A stretch of DNA of 6,464 nucleotides from Verrucomicrobiota bacterium. Its GTDB lineage: Bacteria > Verrucomicrobiota > Verrucomicrobiia > Limisphaerales > AV2. The notes under the pieces are model-generated. The model saw nothing but the letters and a program-made list of their open reading frames with translations, searched no databases and was not told where the DNA came from. Made by a program: the position numbers and the translations under genes. Shown one piece after another: positions 1 to 5,285 of the stretch (positions within the stretch are counted from its first letter, which is position 1; each line of letters begins with the position of its first letter). The stretch lies in NCBI GenBank assembly GCA_003219675.1, contig QHPW01000313.1, positions 3,746 to 10,209 of the forward strand. The letters run 5' to 3'.

Positions 1-347
1 CTGCCTTCCATCGCGCGCTTCACCTTGACCATGTCGTTGACCGGAATCCCCTCGGTGATGCAGACCACGAGCTCCAGTCCGGCATCGACGGCTTCAAGGA
101 TGGCGTCGCCGGCGTAGGGCGGGGGAACGAAAATCGCCGAAGCGGTCGCGCCGGTTTGTTTCGCGGCTTCCGCGACGGTGTCGAAGACGGGCACTTTGTC
201 CTCAAAAAGCTGGCCGCCTTTGCCCGGCGTGACTCCAGCGACGATTTGTGTGCCGTATTCGAGGCTGAGCTTCGTGTGCCTCCCGCCGAAGCCGCCGGTG
301 ATGCCCTGGACCAGGACCCGCGTTTGTGGAGTGACGAGAATGGACAT
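1..347 (-). CDS. sucD: Succinyl-CoA synthetase (ADP-forming) alpha subunit, N-terminal part (partial)
   Basis: This is the alpha subunit of succinate-CoA ligase, which with SucC converts succinyl-CoA, ADP (or GDP) and phosphate to succinate, CoA and ATP in the cytoplasmic TCA cycle. The window holds 115 complete codons. The protein begins MSILVTPQTRVLVQGITG and shows the N-terminal CoA-binding Rossmann domain: the QGITG turn at residues 14-18, VTPGKGG at 39-45, TGATAS near 65-70, FVPPP at 73-77 and the ITEGIP segment at 97-102. This order matches E. coli SucD closely, as remembered. The glycine-rich turn reads GGFGGRH, a little unlike the E. coli version. The catalytic phosphohistidine lies in the part cut off by the window edge. 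The ATG at 347 gives the family's usual MSIL start; I see no clear Shine-Dalgarno sequence. A tandem 7 bp repeat ends 6 bases upstream. It follows a possible small ORF and is separated from sucC by about 1 kb, which is unusual for this pair. Confidence 0.95.
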   Translation of the reverse strand, partial: MSILVTPQTRVLVQGITGGFGGRHTKLSLEYGTQIVAGVTPGKGGQLFEDKVPVFDTVAEAAKQTGATASAIFVPPPYAGDAILEAVDAGLELVVCITEGIPVNDMVKVKRAMEG

Positions 348-353
348 GGGGAA

Positions 354-388
354 ATTTGCGATTGGCGATTTACGATTTACGATTTGCG
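354..388. repeat. Heptanucleotide tandem tract upstream of sucD
   Basis: Five consecutive 7 bp units on the plus strand read ATTTGCG, ATTGGCG, ATTTACG, ATTTACG and ATTTGCG. A degenerate sixth (CGTTGGG) may follow. The tract fills most of the 49 bp gap between the possible small ORF (stop at 397) and the sucD start (347). It ends 6 bases before the sucD ATG, so it would lie in the leader or translation-initiation region of sucD. No function is known to me. It could be a mutating simple repeat or a regulatory leader. Confidence 0.85.
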
Positions 389-396
389 CGTTGGGA

Positions 397-519
397 TCAT
401 GTTTTGCGTTTCTCACCTCGTTCCTTGCCAACCTCCATCGCCGCGCGCCACGCCGAGCCCACGCCGGGGGGGCAAACATACTTTCCGTTGATTTGCGCCA
501 ATGTTTCTTCGTCGAGCAT
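397..519 (-). CDS. Possible small protein of 40 residues, unknown function
   Basis: An ATG-to-TGA reading frame of 40 codons fills most of the space between the VOC gene and sucD. It begins only 6 bases after the VOC stop, in the same direction. The product starts MLDEETLAQINGKYVCPPG and continues through SAWRAAME to a lysine/arginine-rich tail ending KRKT. About two thirds of its third codon positions are G or C, as expected for a gene in this GC-rich DNA. It has an acidic, probably helical start, a central Cys-Pro-Pro-Gly turn and a basic, probably helical end, with no signal peptide or membrane segment. I do not recognise the family. No clear ribosome binding site is visible, so it may be translated by coupling to the VOC gene. 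The alternatives are a chance frame or a remnant of a longer gene; only conservation in relatives would settle this. Confidence 0.4.
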   Translation of the reverse strand: MLDEETLAQINGKYVCPPGVGSAWRAAMEVGKERGEKRKT

Positions 520-525
520 GGAAAA

Positions 526-894
526 TTATTTCACGTTGCGTTTGTGAATGCAAAGGGTGTTGCCGTCCGGATCGAAAATCATCGCCATGCGGCAGACGGA
601 GGTCTGGATCGGTTCGATGCGGAATTTCACGTTTTGTTTTTTCAAATGCGCAATGGCGTCGTCGAAGTTCTCGACCTCGAGCGCAGCGGTGCAACCGTCC
701 GGACTTGGCTTAAATGCGGTCGCAGATCCGATGGCGAGTGCATAGGGACCGAATTCGTATTCAGTCCATTGACCGTGCTCGGAATCTCTTACGGTCGTGG
801 GTTTCAAACCGAGAACGACTTCGTAAAACGTGCGGGCGCGTTTCATGTCCGTCACGGCGTAACAACAAAAGGCGAGTTCAGTGACTTTGAGCAT
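526..894 (-). CDS. VOC family (glyoxalase/bleomycin-resistance fold) protein
   Basis: This 122-residue protein has the length and layout of a single vicinal-oxygen-chelate protein, made of two beta-alpha-beta-beta-beta modules. Module one (about residues 4-57) contains the AVTDMKRARTFYEVVLGLKP signature. Module two (about 68-119) contains ALEVENFDDAIAHLKK and ends in the typical FDPDGNTLCIHK strand. Family members act as lyases, dioxygenases, isomerases or antibiotic-binding proteins, and many are uncharacterised, so the substrate cannot be named. The positions that usually carry metal ligands look substituted: Phe9 stands where the first His is expected, Thr69 where the second is, and Cys115 where the final Glu is. 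His117 may replace one of them. A canonical glyoxalase I role is therefore unlikely. The gene lies 85 bp after the aspartyl protease gene and 6 bp before the possible small ORF, inside the interval separating sucC from sucD. Confidence 0.88.
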   Translation of the reverse strand: MLKVTELAFCCYAVTDMKRARTFYEVVLGLKPTTVRDSEHGQWTEYEFGPYALAIGSATAFKPSPDGCTAALEVENFDDAIAHLKKQNVKFRIEPIQTSVCRMAMIFDPDGNTLCIHKRNVK

Positions 895-979
895 TAAGTA
901 ATGGACGTGGCCACAGTAAGAACGACACGTCGTGGCATTTCAGCGACGTTTGAATCATCAGAGCCGATGAAGTTCAGCG

Positions 980-1348
980 TCATGCCGCTAAGATCGGCCC
1001 GCCCGCAACAAGCTTTTTGGCGCGGGAATCCACGCGCAGGTTCATTCCTTCCAGTGAACGTGCGCCGAGAATCTGCGAGTCTCCCGGCTCGCCAAAGATG
1101 ACCTCATCCGTGGTGAGCGCGTCGCCGACACGAATGATGGCGAATCCCACGGCGCGCGTAATTTGCTGGCCGTTGGCCATGACAAAAGTGCAGTCCTTTT
1201 TCTCACGCTTGACGCCGATTTTCCTGAGTGTCTCGGCGTTGATCCAGGTGAACTCCGCGCCGGTGTCCACGAGCATTTTCGGGACTTCAGCCGCCTTCTT
1301 CCGGTCCACTTGGTTTTCAACCCGGCAGGTCGTGTAGATTGTTCCCAT
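980..1348 (-). CDS. Retropepsin-like (clan AA) aspartyl protease family protein
   Basis: This 122-residue protein has the hallmarks of stand-alone bacterial retropepsin-like domains. The catalytic triad sits in LVDTGAEFTWI (Asp28-Thr29-Gly30). A flap-like region, VMANGQQITRAVG, lies at about 56-68. The second conserved element, ILGARSLEGMNLRVD, is at about 93-107 and is followed by the usual basic 'RAKKLV' ending. Such proteins probably work as homodimers, each subunit giving one catalytic Asp. Most bacterial members have no known substrate. No signal peptide is visible, so it is probably cytoplasmic. The ATG at 1348 lies 13 bases after the sucC stop in the same direction, suggesting co-transcription with sucC. 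I infer no functional link to the TCA cycle from this. The family call is fairly sure; activity is not demonstrated by sequence alone. Confidence 0.85.
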   Translation of the reverse strand: MGTIYTTCRVENQVDRKKAAEVPKMLVDTGAEFTWINAETLRKIGVKREKKDCTFVMANGQQITRAVGFAIIRVGDALTTDEVIFGEPGDSQILGARSLEGMNLRVDSRAKKLVAGGPILAA

Positions 1349-1361
1349 AGGCGACAGACTA

Positions 1362-2567
1362 TCATTTTTCGACCGCCTTCACCACCTTCTGCGCCGCGTC
1401 GGCCATCGAGTCGCCGCTGACGATAGTGAGACCGGACTCAGCCAGGGTTTTCTTGCCGGTCTGCACGTTGTTGCCTTCAAGGCGCACGACCAGCGGGAGT
1501 TTAAGGCCGGTCTCGCGGACGGCGGCGACGATGCCGGCGGCGATCACGTTGCAATCCATGATGCCGCCGAAAATGTTTACCAGAATTCCTTTCACGTGCG
1601 GGTCGCTCAAGATGATTTTGAACGCCGCCGTGACCTGCTCCTTGCTCGCGCCGCCGCCCACGTCCAGGAAATTCGCCGGGCTGCCGCCGTAATGCTGGAT
1701 GATGTCCATCGTCGCCATCGCCAGGCCGGCGCCGTTGACAAGACAGGCGATGTCGCCGTCGAGCTTGATGTAGTTGAGCGAATGTCTGCTCGCCTCGATT
1801 TCCAGCGGCGATTCCTCCCCCAGGTCGCGCATCGCCTGAAGTTCCGGATGGCGATAAAGGGCGTTGTCATCCAGCCCGATTTTCGCATCGACCGCCATGA
1901 CGGTGTCCTTGCCGTCGGCGCTTTCCACAAGGCAGAGCGGGTTGATTTCGACCAGCCCGGCGTCGCATTCCCAGGAGGTTTTATACACGCCGAGCAGCAG
2001 CTTCGCGGCGGCGTTGATCAAATCGCCTTTGAGGCCGAGCCCGGCGGCAAGCTTGCGCGCCTGATAGGGCATCATGCCGATGGCAGGGTCGATGACTTCC
2101 CGGATGATTTTTTGAGGCGTTTTGGCCGCGACCTCCTCGATGTCCATGCCCCCTTCGGTGCTGGCCATCACGATGGGACGCGACAGGGCGCGGTCGAGCA
2201 GCACCGCGACGTAAAATTCACTTTTGATCGCCGAGGCGGCTTCAATCAGGAGCTTGCCGACCACGCGGCCGTCCGGGCCGGTTTGCTTTGTGACCAGGGT
2301 CTGGCCGAGCATCGCTTTGGCGCGCTCGAAAACTTCCCCCGCGGTGGAACACACCTTGACGCCGCCTTGCAGACCGCTTTTGAACGTTCCCTTGCCGCGT
2401 CCGCCGGCGTGAATTTGTGATTTGACGACGACGCGCCGGTGTCCGGCGGTCAACAGTTTTTCGGCGGCGGTTTTGGCGTCTTCGGGTGTCGTCACCACGC
2501 TGCCCGGTGGAACCGGGACGCCGAACTGAGCGAAGAGCTGTTTGGCCTGATACTCGTGGATATTCAT
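1362..2567 (-). CDS. sucC: Succinyl-CoA synthetase (ADP-forming) beta subunit
   Basis: This is the beta subunit of succinate-CoA ligase, which binds the nucleotide and partners with SucD in the TCA cycle. It is 401 residues long against 388 in E. coli and is full length. The ATG at 2567 gives the classic MNIHEYQAKQLF start; a TTG two codons upstream would add only two residues. The ATP-grasp domain covers about residues 1-235, with HAGGRGKG at 53-60, ASTEGGMDIEEVA at 135-147 and EINP at 207-210. The ligase domain follows, with LVNGAGLAMATMD at about 276-288, FLDVGGGA at 300-307, VNIFGG at 330-335 and RLEGNN at 362-367. After HAGGRGK it carries a GTFKSGLQGGV stretch, a longer form of this loop than in E. 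coli and like that of mitochondrial beta subunits. A 7 bp-period repeat tract lies just upstream. The aspartyl protease gene follows after 13 bases. Confidence 0.97.
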   Translation of the reverse strand: MNIHEYQAKQLFAQFGVPVPPGSVVTTPEDAKTAAEKLLTAGHRRVVVKSQIHAGGRGKGTFKSGLQGGVKVCSTAGEVFERAKAMLGQTLVTKQTGPDGRVVGKLLIEAASAIKSEFYVAVLLDRALSRPIVMASTEGGMDIEEVAAKTPQKIIREVIDPAIGMMPYQARKLAAGLGLKGDLINAAAKLLLGVYKTSWECDAGLVEINPLCLVESADGKDTVMAVDAKIGLDDNALYRHPELQAMRDLGEESPLEIEASRHSLNYIKLDGDIACLVNGAGLAMATMDIIQHYGGSPANFLDVGGGASKEQVTAAFKIILSDPHVKGILVNIFGGIMDCNVIAAGIVAAVRETGLKLPLVVRLEGNNVQTGKKTLAESGLTIVSGDSMADAAQKVVKAVEK

Positions 2568-2576
2568 TCTCAAAAA

Positions 2577-2612
2577 GTTTGCAGTTTGTCGTTTCTGAGT
2601 TTCTGGTTGGAC
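2577..2612. repeat. Heptanucleotide tandem tract upstream of sucC
   Basis: Plus-strand units are GTTTGCA, GTTTGTC, GTTTCTGA (one base longer), GTTTCTG and the degenerate GTTGGAC. On the sucC sense strand they read as CAGAAAC/GCAAAC-type units. The tract ends 9 bases before the sucC ATG at 2567. It lies within the 129 bp gap that begins at the stop of the shortened four-helix-bundle gene. The rest of that gap (2613-2696) shows no further gene or obvious terminator. Confidence 0.7.
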
Positions 2613-2696
2613 GCGACCGGACTCCGCCTGAATTTCGGCCCGCGGATTTCAGACTCAAGAAGGCAATCCATGAAACCAGCGATCAATCGCCCGACT

Positions 2697-2939
2697 TCAA
2701 AACAGTTCTCCGCAGGATCCTTTTGCCTGGCTCAGGAACTGGATGAACTCCTTGTTGCCGCCGCGCTCGAATCCTTCTGCAATGTTGGATGTGACCGAGA
2801 TTGTGGCCCGGCGAATCTGGCCTATCAACGCGAAATCCCGAGCAAACTCGCCTCGCTTGCTGTGCTTATAGATTTGCTTGCGAAGCTCTCTGCCTTTCTT
2901 CCAAGCCTCAATATCCTCAAATCGACGGATTGTAGCCAT
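2697..2939 (-). CDS. Four helix bundle protein (23S rRNA intervening-sequence protein family), C-terminally short
   Basis: This 80-residue product matches the N-terminal two thirds of the 'four helix bundle' family (S23 / 23S rRNA intervening-sequence protein), whose members usually have about 115-125 residues. It opens with MATIRRFEDIEAWKKGREL, then IYKHSKRGEFARDFALIGQIRRA (about 24-46), then SNIAEGFERGGNKEFIQFLSQAKGS (about 51-75). In full-length members the last segment leads into a further helix of the GEL(R)xQL type. Here it stops at SCGELF followed by TGA. Reading the other two frames beyond the stop shows no recognisable continuation, so this looks like a real loss of the C-terminus and not a one-base frameshift. 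The molecular role of the family is not known. The gene sits between citrate synthase and sucC on the same strand, with 7 bp-period tracts in both flanking gaps, and resembles an insertion into a TCA gene cluster. It may be a decaying gene. Confidence 0.8.
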   Translation of the reverse strand: MATIRRFEDIEAWKKGRELRKQIYKHSKRGEFARDFALIGQIRRATISVTSNIAEGFERGGNKEFIQFLSQAKGSCGELF

Positions 2940-2954
2940 AGTAGCCTTCGCAAT

Positions 2955-2998
2955 ACGGAACCAGAAGCCAGAAACGAGAAACTAGAAACACCAAACCC
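2955..2998. repeat. Heptanucleotide tandem tract between citrate synthase and the four-helix-bundle gene
   Basis: In the GAAACNA register, plus-strand units are GGAACCA, GAAGCCA, GAAACGA, GAAACTA, GAAACAC and CAAACCC, covering 2957-2998. On the minus strand they read GTTTCTA, GTTTCTC, GTTTCTG, GCTTCTG and GTTCCGT. The period is exactly 7 with no slip. The tract occupies nearly all of the 62 bp gap between the citrate synthase stop (3002) and the four-helix-bundle start (2939), ending about 15 bases before that ATG. Confidence 0.85.
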
Positions 2999-3001
2999 GG
3001 G

Positions 3002-4132
3002 TCATCGCTCATCGATCGGCACCACCTTCAGTCCGACCGGGCCGGCATATTGGCTCTGCGGGCGAATCAACCGGTTGTCGGCGAGTTGTTCCAGAACGTG
3101 GGCGGTCCAGCCGGCGGTGCGGGAGATGGCGAAGATCGGCGTGAACAGGTCGGTGGGAATCCCGAGAGAGTAATAAACCGTGGCGGAGTAGAAATCGACG
3201 TTGGCGTGCAGGTTCTTCTCCTTCAGCATGATTTCCGCGATGCGCTCGCTCATTTGTATCCATTTCGGCTCGCCGATTTTCGCGCTCAGGATCTGGGCCA
3301 TGCGCTTAAGGTGCGGCGCGCGGGGATCGAGCGTTTTATAAACCCGATGGCCGATCCCCATGATTTTCTTCCTCTGCGCCAAAGCATCCGCAATGTACGC
3401 ATCGACGCGGTCGAGCGATCCGATTTCCTGGAGCATTTTGATCACCCCTTCATTCGCGCCGCCGTGGAGCGGACCTTTGAGCGTGCCGATGGCGCTGGTG
3501 ATGGCCGAATACATGTCACTCAAGGTTGCGATGGTCACGCGCGCGCTGAAGGTGGAGGCGTTCATGCCGTGGTCGGCGTGCAACACGTAGCACATGTCCA
3601 GCGTATTGACCTTTTCTGTCGAAGGCTCCTCACCGTCGATGAGATAGAGGAAATTGGCGGCTTCGCCGAGCGACGGTTCGGGCGGGAGCAGGCTTTTGCC
3701 CTGGCGGTGGCGGTGAAAGTACGCGGTGATAATGGGGATGCGCGCGATGAGGCGCAGCGCTTTCAAACGATTTTCGTCCATCGAATCGTTGTCCGCTTCC
3801 GGGTCAAAACAACCAAGCGCTGACACCGCGGTGCGGATGGCGTGCATCGGCGGGGCGTCCTTGGGAAATTTCTTGATGATTTCGACCACGCCTTTGGGCA
3901 ATTCGCGTTTCGCGGCGAGCAGGCTTTTCAATTCGTCCAGTTCTTTGCGATTCGGCAGATGATCGTGGTGCAGCAGGTGAACCACTTCCTCGAACGTCAC
4001 CTGGCCGGCGAGTTCATTGATGTCGTAACCGCAGTAGATCAACTGACCGATGTCGCCGCGGACGTCGCTCAGGCGGGTGGAGGCGGCAACGACGCCTTCC
4101 AGACCTTTGGAGGGAGTGGCTGGGGTGGTCAT
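3002..4132 (-). CDS. gltA: Citrate synthase (citrate/2-methylcitrate synthase family)
   Basis: This enzyme condenses acetyl-CoA with oxaloacetate to give citrate and CoA, the first step of the TCA cycle, in the cytoplasm. At 376 residues it matches the short bacterial type and not the roughly 430-residue allosteric E. coli type. Catalytic elements are all present: HADHGMNAST at 185-194, GPLHGGANE at 220-228 with catalytic His223, GIGHRVYK at 259-266 with oxaloacetate-binding His262, and NVDFYSA at 311-317 with catalytic Asp313. Arginines at 338 and 358 fit the substrate-binding positions. The ATG at 4132 precedes a short, poorly conserved MTTPATPSKG leader; no strong Shine-Dalgarno sequence is seen. 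Short citrate synthases cannot be told from 2-methylcitrate synthases by eye. The absence of prpB/prpD-like genes nearby and the presence of sucC and sucD on the same strand favour citrate synthase. It is the first gene of the leftward train, transcribed away from the amidase gene. Confidence 0.95.
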   Translation of the reverse strand: MTTPATPSKGLEGVVAASTRLSDVRGDIGQLIYCGYDINELAGQVTFEEVVHLLHHDHLPNRKELDELKSLLAAKRELPKGVVEIIKKFPKDAPPMHAIRTAVSALGCFDPEADNDSMDENRLKALRLIARIPIITAYFHRHRQGKSLLPPEPSLGEAANFLYLIDGEEPSTEKVNTLDMCYVLHADHGMNASTFSARVTIATLSDMYSAITSAIGTLKGPLHGGANEGVIKMLQEIGSLDRVDAYIADALAQRKKIMGIGHRVYKTLDPRAPHLKRMAQILSAKIGEPKWIQMSERIAEIMLKEKNLHANVDFYSATVYYSLGIPTDLFTPIFAISRTAGWTAHVLEQLADNRLIRPQSQYAGPVGLKVVPIDER

Positions 4133-4301
4133 GCTTGGTGCAACGAGGTTCTTTACTGCAATCGGTTTATTTTTTAGACGGCCAATCTAGGTAACGAGCC
4201 TCAGGGCGTCAACGGTTTTCAAACTGAAAAATGCGGAAATCGCGCGGCGCCCGGCATTTGCCTTGAATCGTCCCCGCGAGACGTGCAGATTTCGCGCGTT
4301 G
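4133..4301. other. Divergent intergenic region (probable promoters both ways)
   Basis: This 169 bp gap separates the divergently transcribed citrate synthase and amidase genes, so a promoter for each direction is expected here. An A/T-rich core lies at about 4166-4179, in otherwise GC-rich DNA, and a second AT-richer patch lies at about 4213-4232. I could not place a convincing -35/-10 pair in either direction. The gap holds no 7 bp-period tract, unlike the gaps ahead of sucC, sucD and the adenosyltransferase. The promoter assignment rests on gene orientation only. Confidence 0.4.
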
Positions 4302-5285
4302 ATGAAACTGGCCGCTGCGGCGCTCGTGTTGCTGACCGGTTTGCTGACGGCGTACGCCCAAAGCGCCTTTGGCAAACTGGAGCTCACGCGCCTCTTCGGG
4401 ACCGATTACGTTCTTCTGACCGATTGGGCCAGGGCGTGCCACTGTCAGGTCCTGTGGTCGCGCGGGAACGAGGAAGTGCAATTGACCAACCCGTGGTCCA
4501 GGCTGGTGTTCACGGTCGATTCACAGAAAACCACGATCAACGGCGTCGTGGTCCACCTCTCGGCCCCGGTGGCCGCGCGCCATGGGGCGCTGTTTATCTC
4601 GTTGCTGGATTTGCAGACCGCACTGCATCCGGTGTTGTTTCCGCCAAAGAACACGGTCCGTGTGCCGATCCTGAGCGTCTGTCTCGATCCCGGTCACGGC
4701 GGCAAAGACCCCGGCAACCAGGAGGGCCGCAGGAAGGAGAAGGAATACACGCTGCTGCTGGCCCGGGAAGTGCGTGAGGTGCTGACCGACGCCGGCTTGA
4801 TGGTCACGCTCACGCGCAACGGCGACAGTTTCGTTCCGCTGCCCGACAGGCCGGAGATCGCCGGGCGGCAGGAAGCCGATCTGTTCGTGAGTTTGCATTT
4901 TAACGCGTCTCTTGCCGAAAAGAACCAGGTCCAAGGCGCGGAGGTTTATTGCCTCACTCCGGCAGGCGCAAACTCGACCCATGCCCGCGGTGATCCGGCG
5001 GACGCCGGTGCCTTCGCGGGAAACAAATTTGACTCAAAAAATATGTTGCTCGCCTACCAGATCCAAAAGGCCATGGTCCGAAACCTGGCGGTGGAGGATC
5101 GCGGGGTCAAGCGGGCGCGCTTTGCCGTGCTGCGCAACGCCCCGGTTCCGGCTGTCCTGGTCGAAGCCGGCTTTATGTCGCACCCGGCGGAGTCGAAAAA
5201 GATTTTCAGCGCGGATTATCGCCGGCAACTGGCGCAAGCCGTCGCCGACGGCATCCTTGCCTACAAACGGCTGGTGGAACGATGA
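4302..5285 (+). CDS. N-acetylmuramoyl-L-alanine amidase (Amidase_3), secreted
   Basis: This zinc amidase cleaves the bond between N-acetylmuramic acid and L-alanine in peptidoglycan, working in the periplasm or cell envelope. Starting at the ATG at 4302 the protein has 327 residues and a clear signal peptide: MKLAAAALVLLTGLLTAYAQ, with likely cleavage after AYA. A TTG start 13 codons upstream would put charged residues before it and is less likely. Residues about 25-115 form a beta-rich N-terminal region (VDSQKTTINGVVVHLSAP, then HGALFISLLDLQTAL) resembling the copper-amine-oxidase-N-like stalk domains seen in such enzymes. The catalytic domain runs from about 123 to 325. Its zinc ligands are His132 (DPGHGG), Glu146 (RKEKEY) and His199 (SLHFNAS), and the catalytic Glu288 is in VEAGFMSH. 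All four key residues are present, so it should be active. The stop overlaps the murI start by four bases (ATGA), indicating an operon. Confidence 0.93.
   Translation: MKLAAAALVLLTGLLTAYAQSAFGKLELTRLFGTDYVLLTDWARACHCQVLWSRGNEEVQLTNPWSRLVFTVDSQKTTINGVVVHLSAPVAARHGALFISLLDLQTALHPVLFPPKNTVRVPILSVCLDPGHGGKDPGNQEGRRKEKEYTLLLAREVREVLTDAGLMVTLTRNGDSFVPLPDRPEIAGRQEADLFVSLHFNASLAEKNQVQGAEVYCLTPAGANSTHARGDPADAGAFAGNKFDSKNMLLAYQIQKAMVRNLAVEDRGVKRARFAVLRNAPVPAVLVEAGFMSHPAESKKIFSADYRRQLAQAVADGILAYKRLVER

Noticed and set aside
354..388. Possible CRISPR-like array or direct-repeat origin from the short repeats
   Set aside because: Units are 7 bp and contiguous with no spacers, no cas genes are nearby, and there is no DnaA-box pattern or replication gene. 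A simple tandem repeat tract describes it better.
178..897. Plus-strand open frame of 239 codons opposite sucD, the small ORF and the VOC gene
   Set aside because: It runs across three minus-strand genes and their gaps, has no recognisable domain, and conflicts with the strong sucD and VOC calls.
922..933. Short dyad ACGAC-AC-GTCGT upstream of the VOC gene, as a possible operator
   Set aside because: Five-base arms are too short to separate from chance in GC-rich DNA, and no regulator gene is nearby.
1596..2420. Long plus-strand open frame opposite sucC (274 codons)
   Set aside because: It is antisense to a well-supported sucC. Its translation is low in complexity (rich in Ala, Arg, Asp, Phe, His), as expected for the shadow of a GC-rich gene, and resembles no family I know.
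2573..2697. Frameshifted continuation of the four-helix-bundle protein
   Set aside because: Both other frames beyond the stop were read and neither gives the expected C-terminal helix, so a single frameshift does not explain the shortening.
3050..3823. Long plus-strand open frame opposite citrate synthase (257 codons)
   Set aside because: Antisense shadow of a gene with all catalytic motifs intact; its composition is typical of a shadow and no motif is visible.
4133..4301. Specific -35/-10 promoter boxes in the divergent gap
   Set aside because: I tried pairing the TTTACT/TTGGCC-like and A/T-rich segments at 16-18 base spacing on both strands and found no convincing match, so only a general promoter region is reported.
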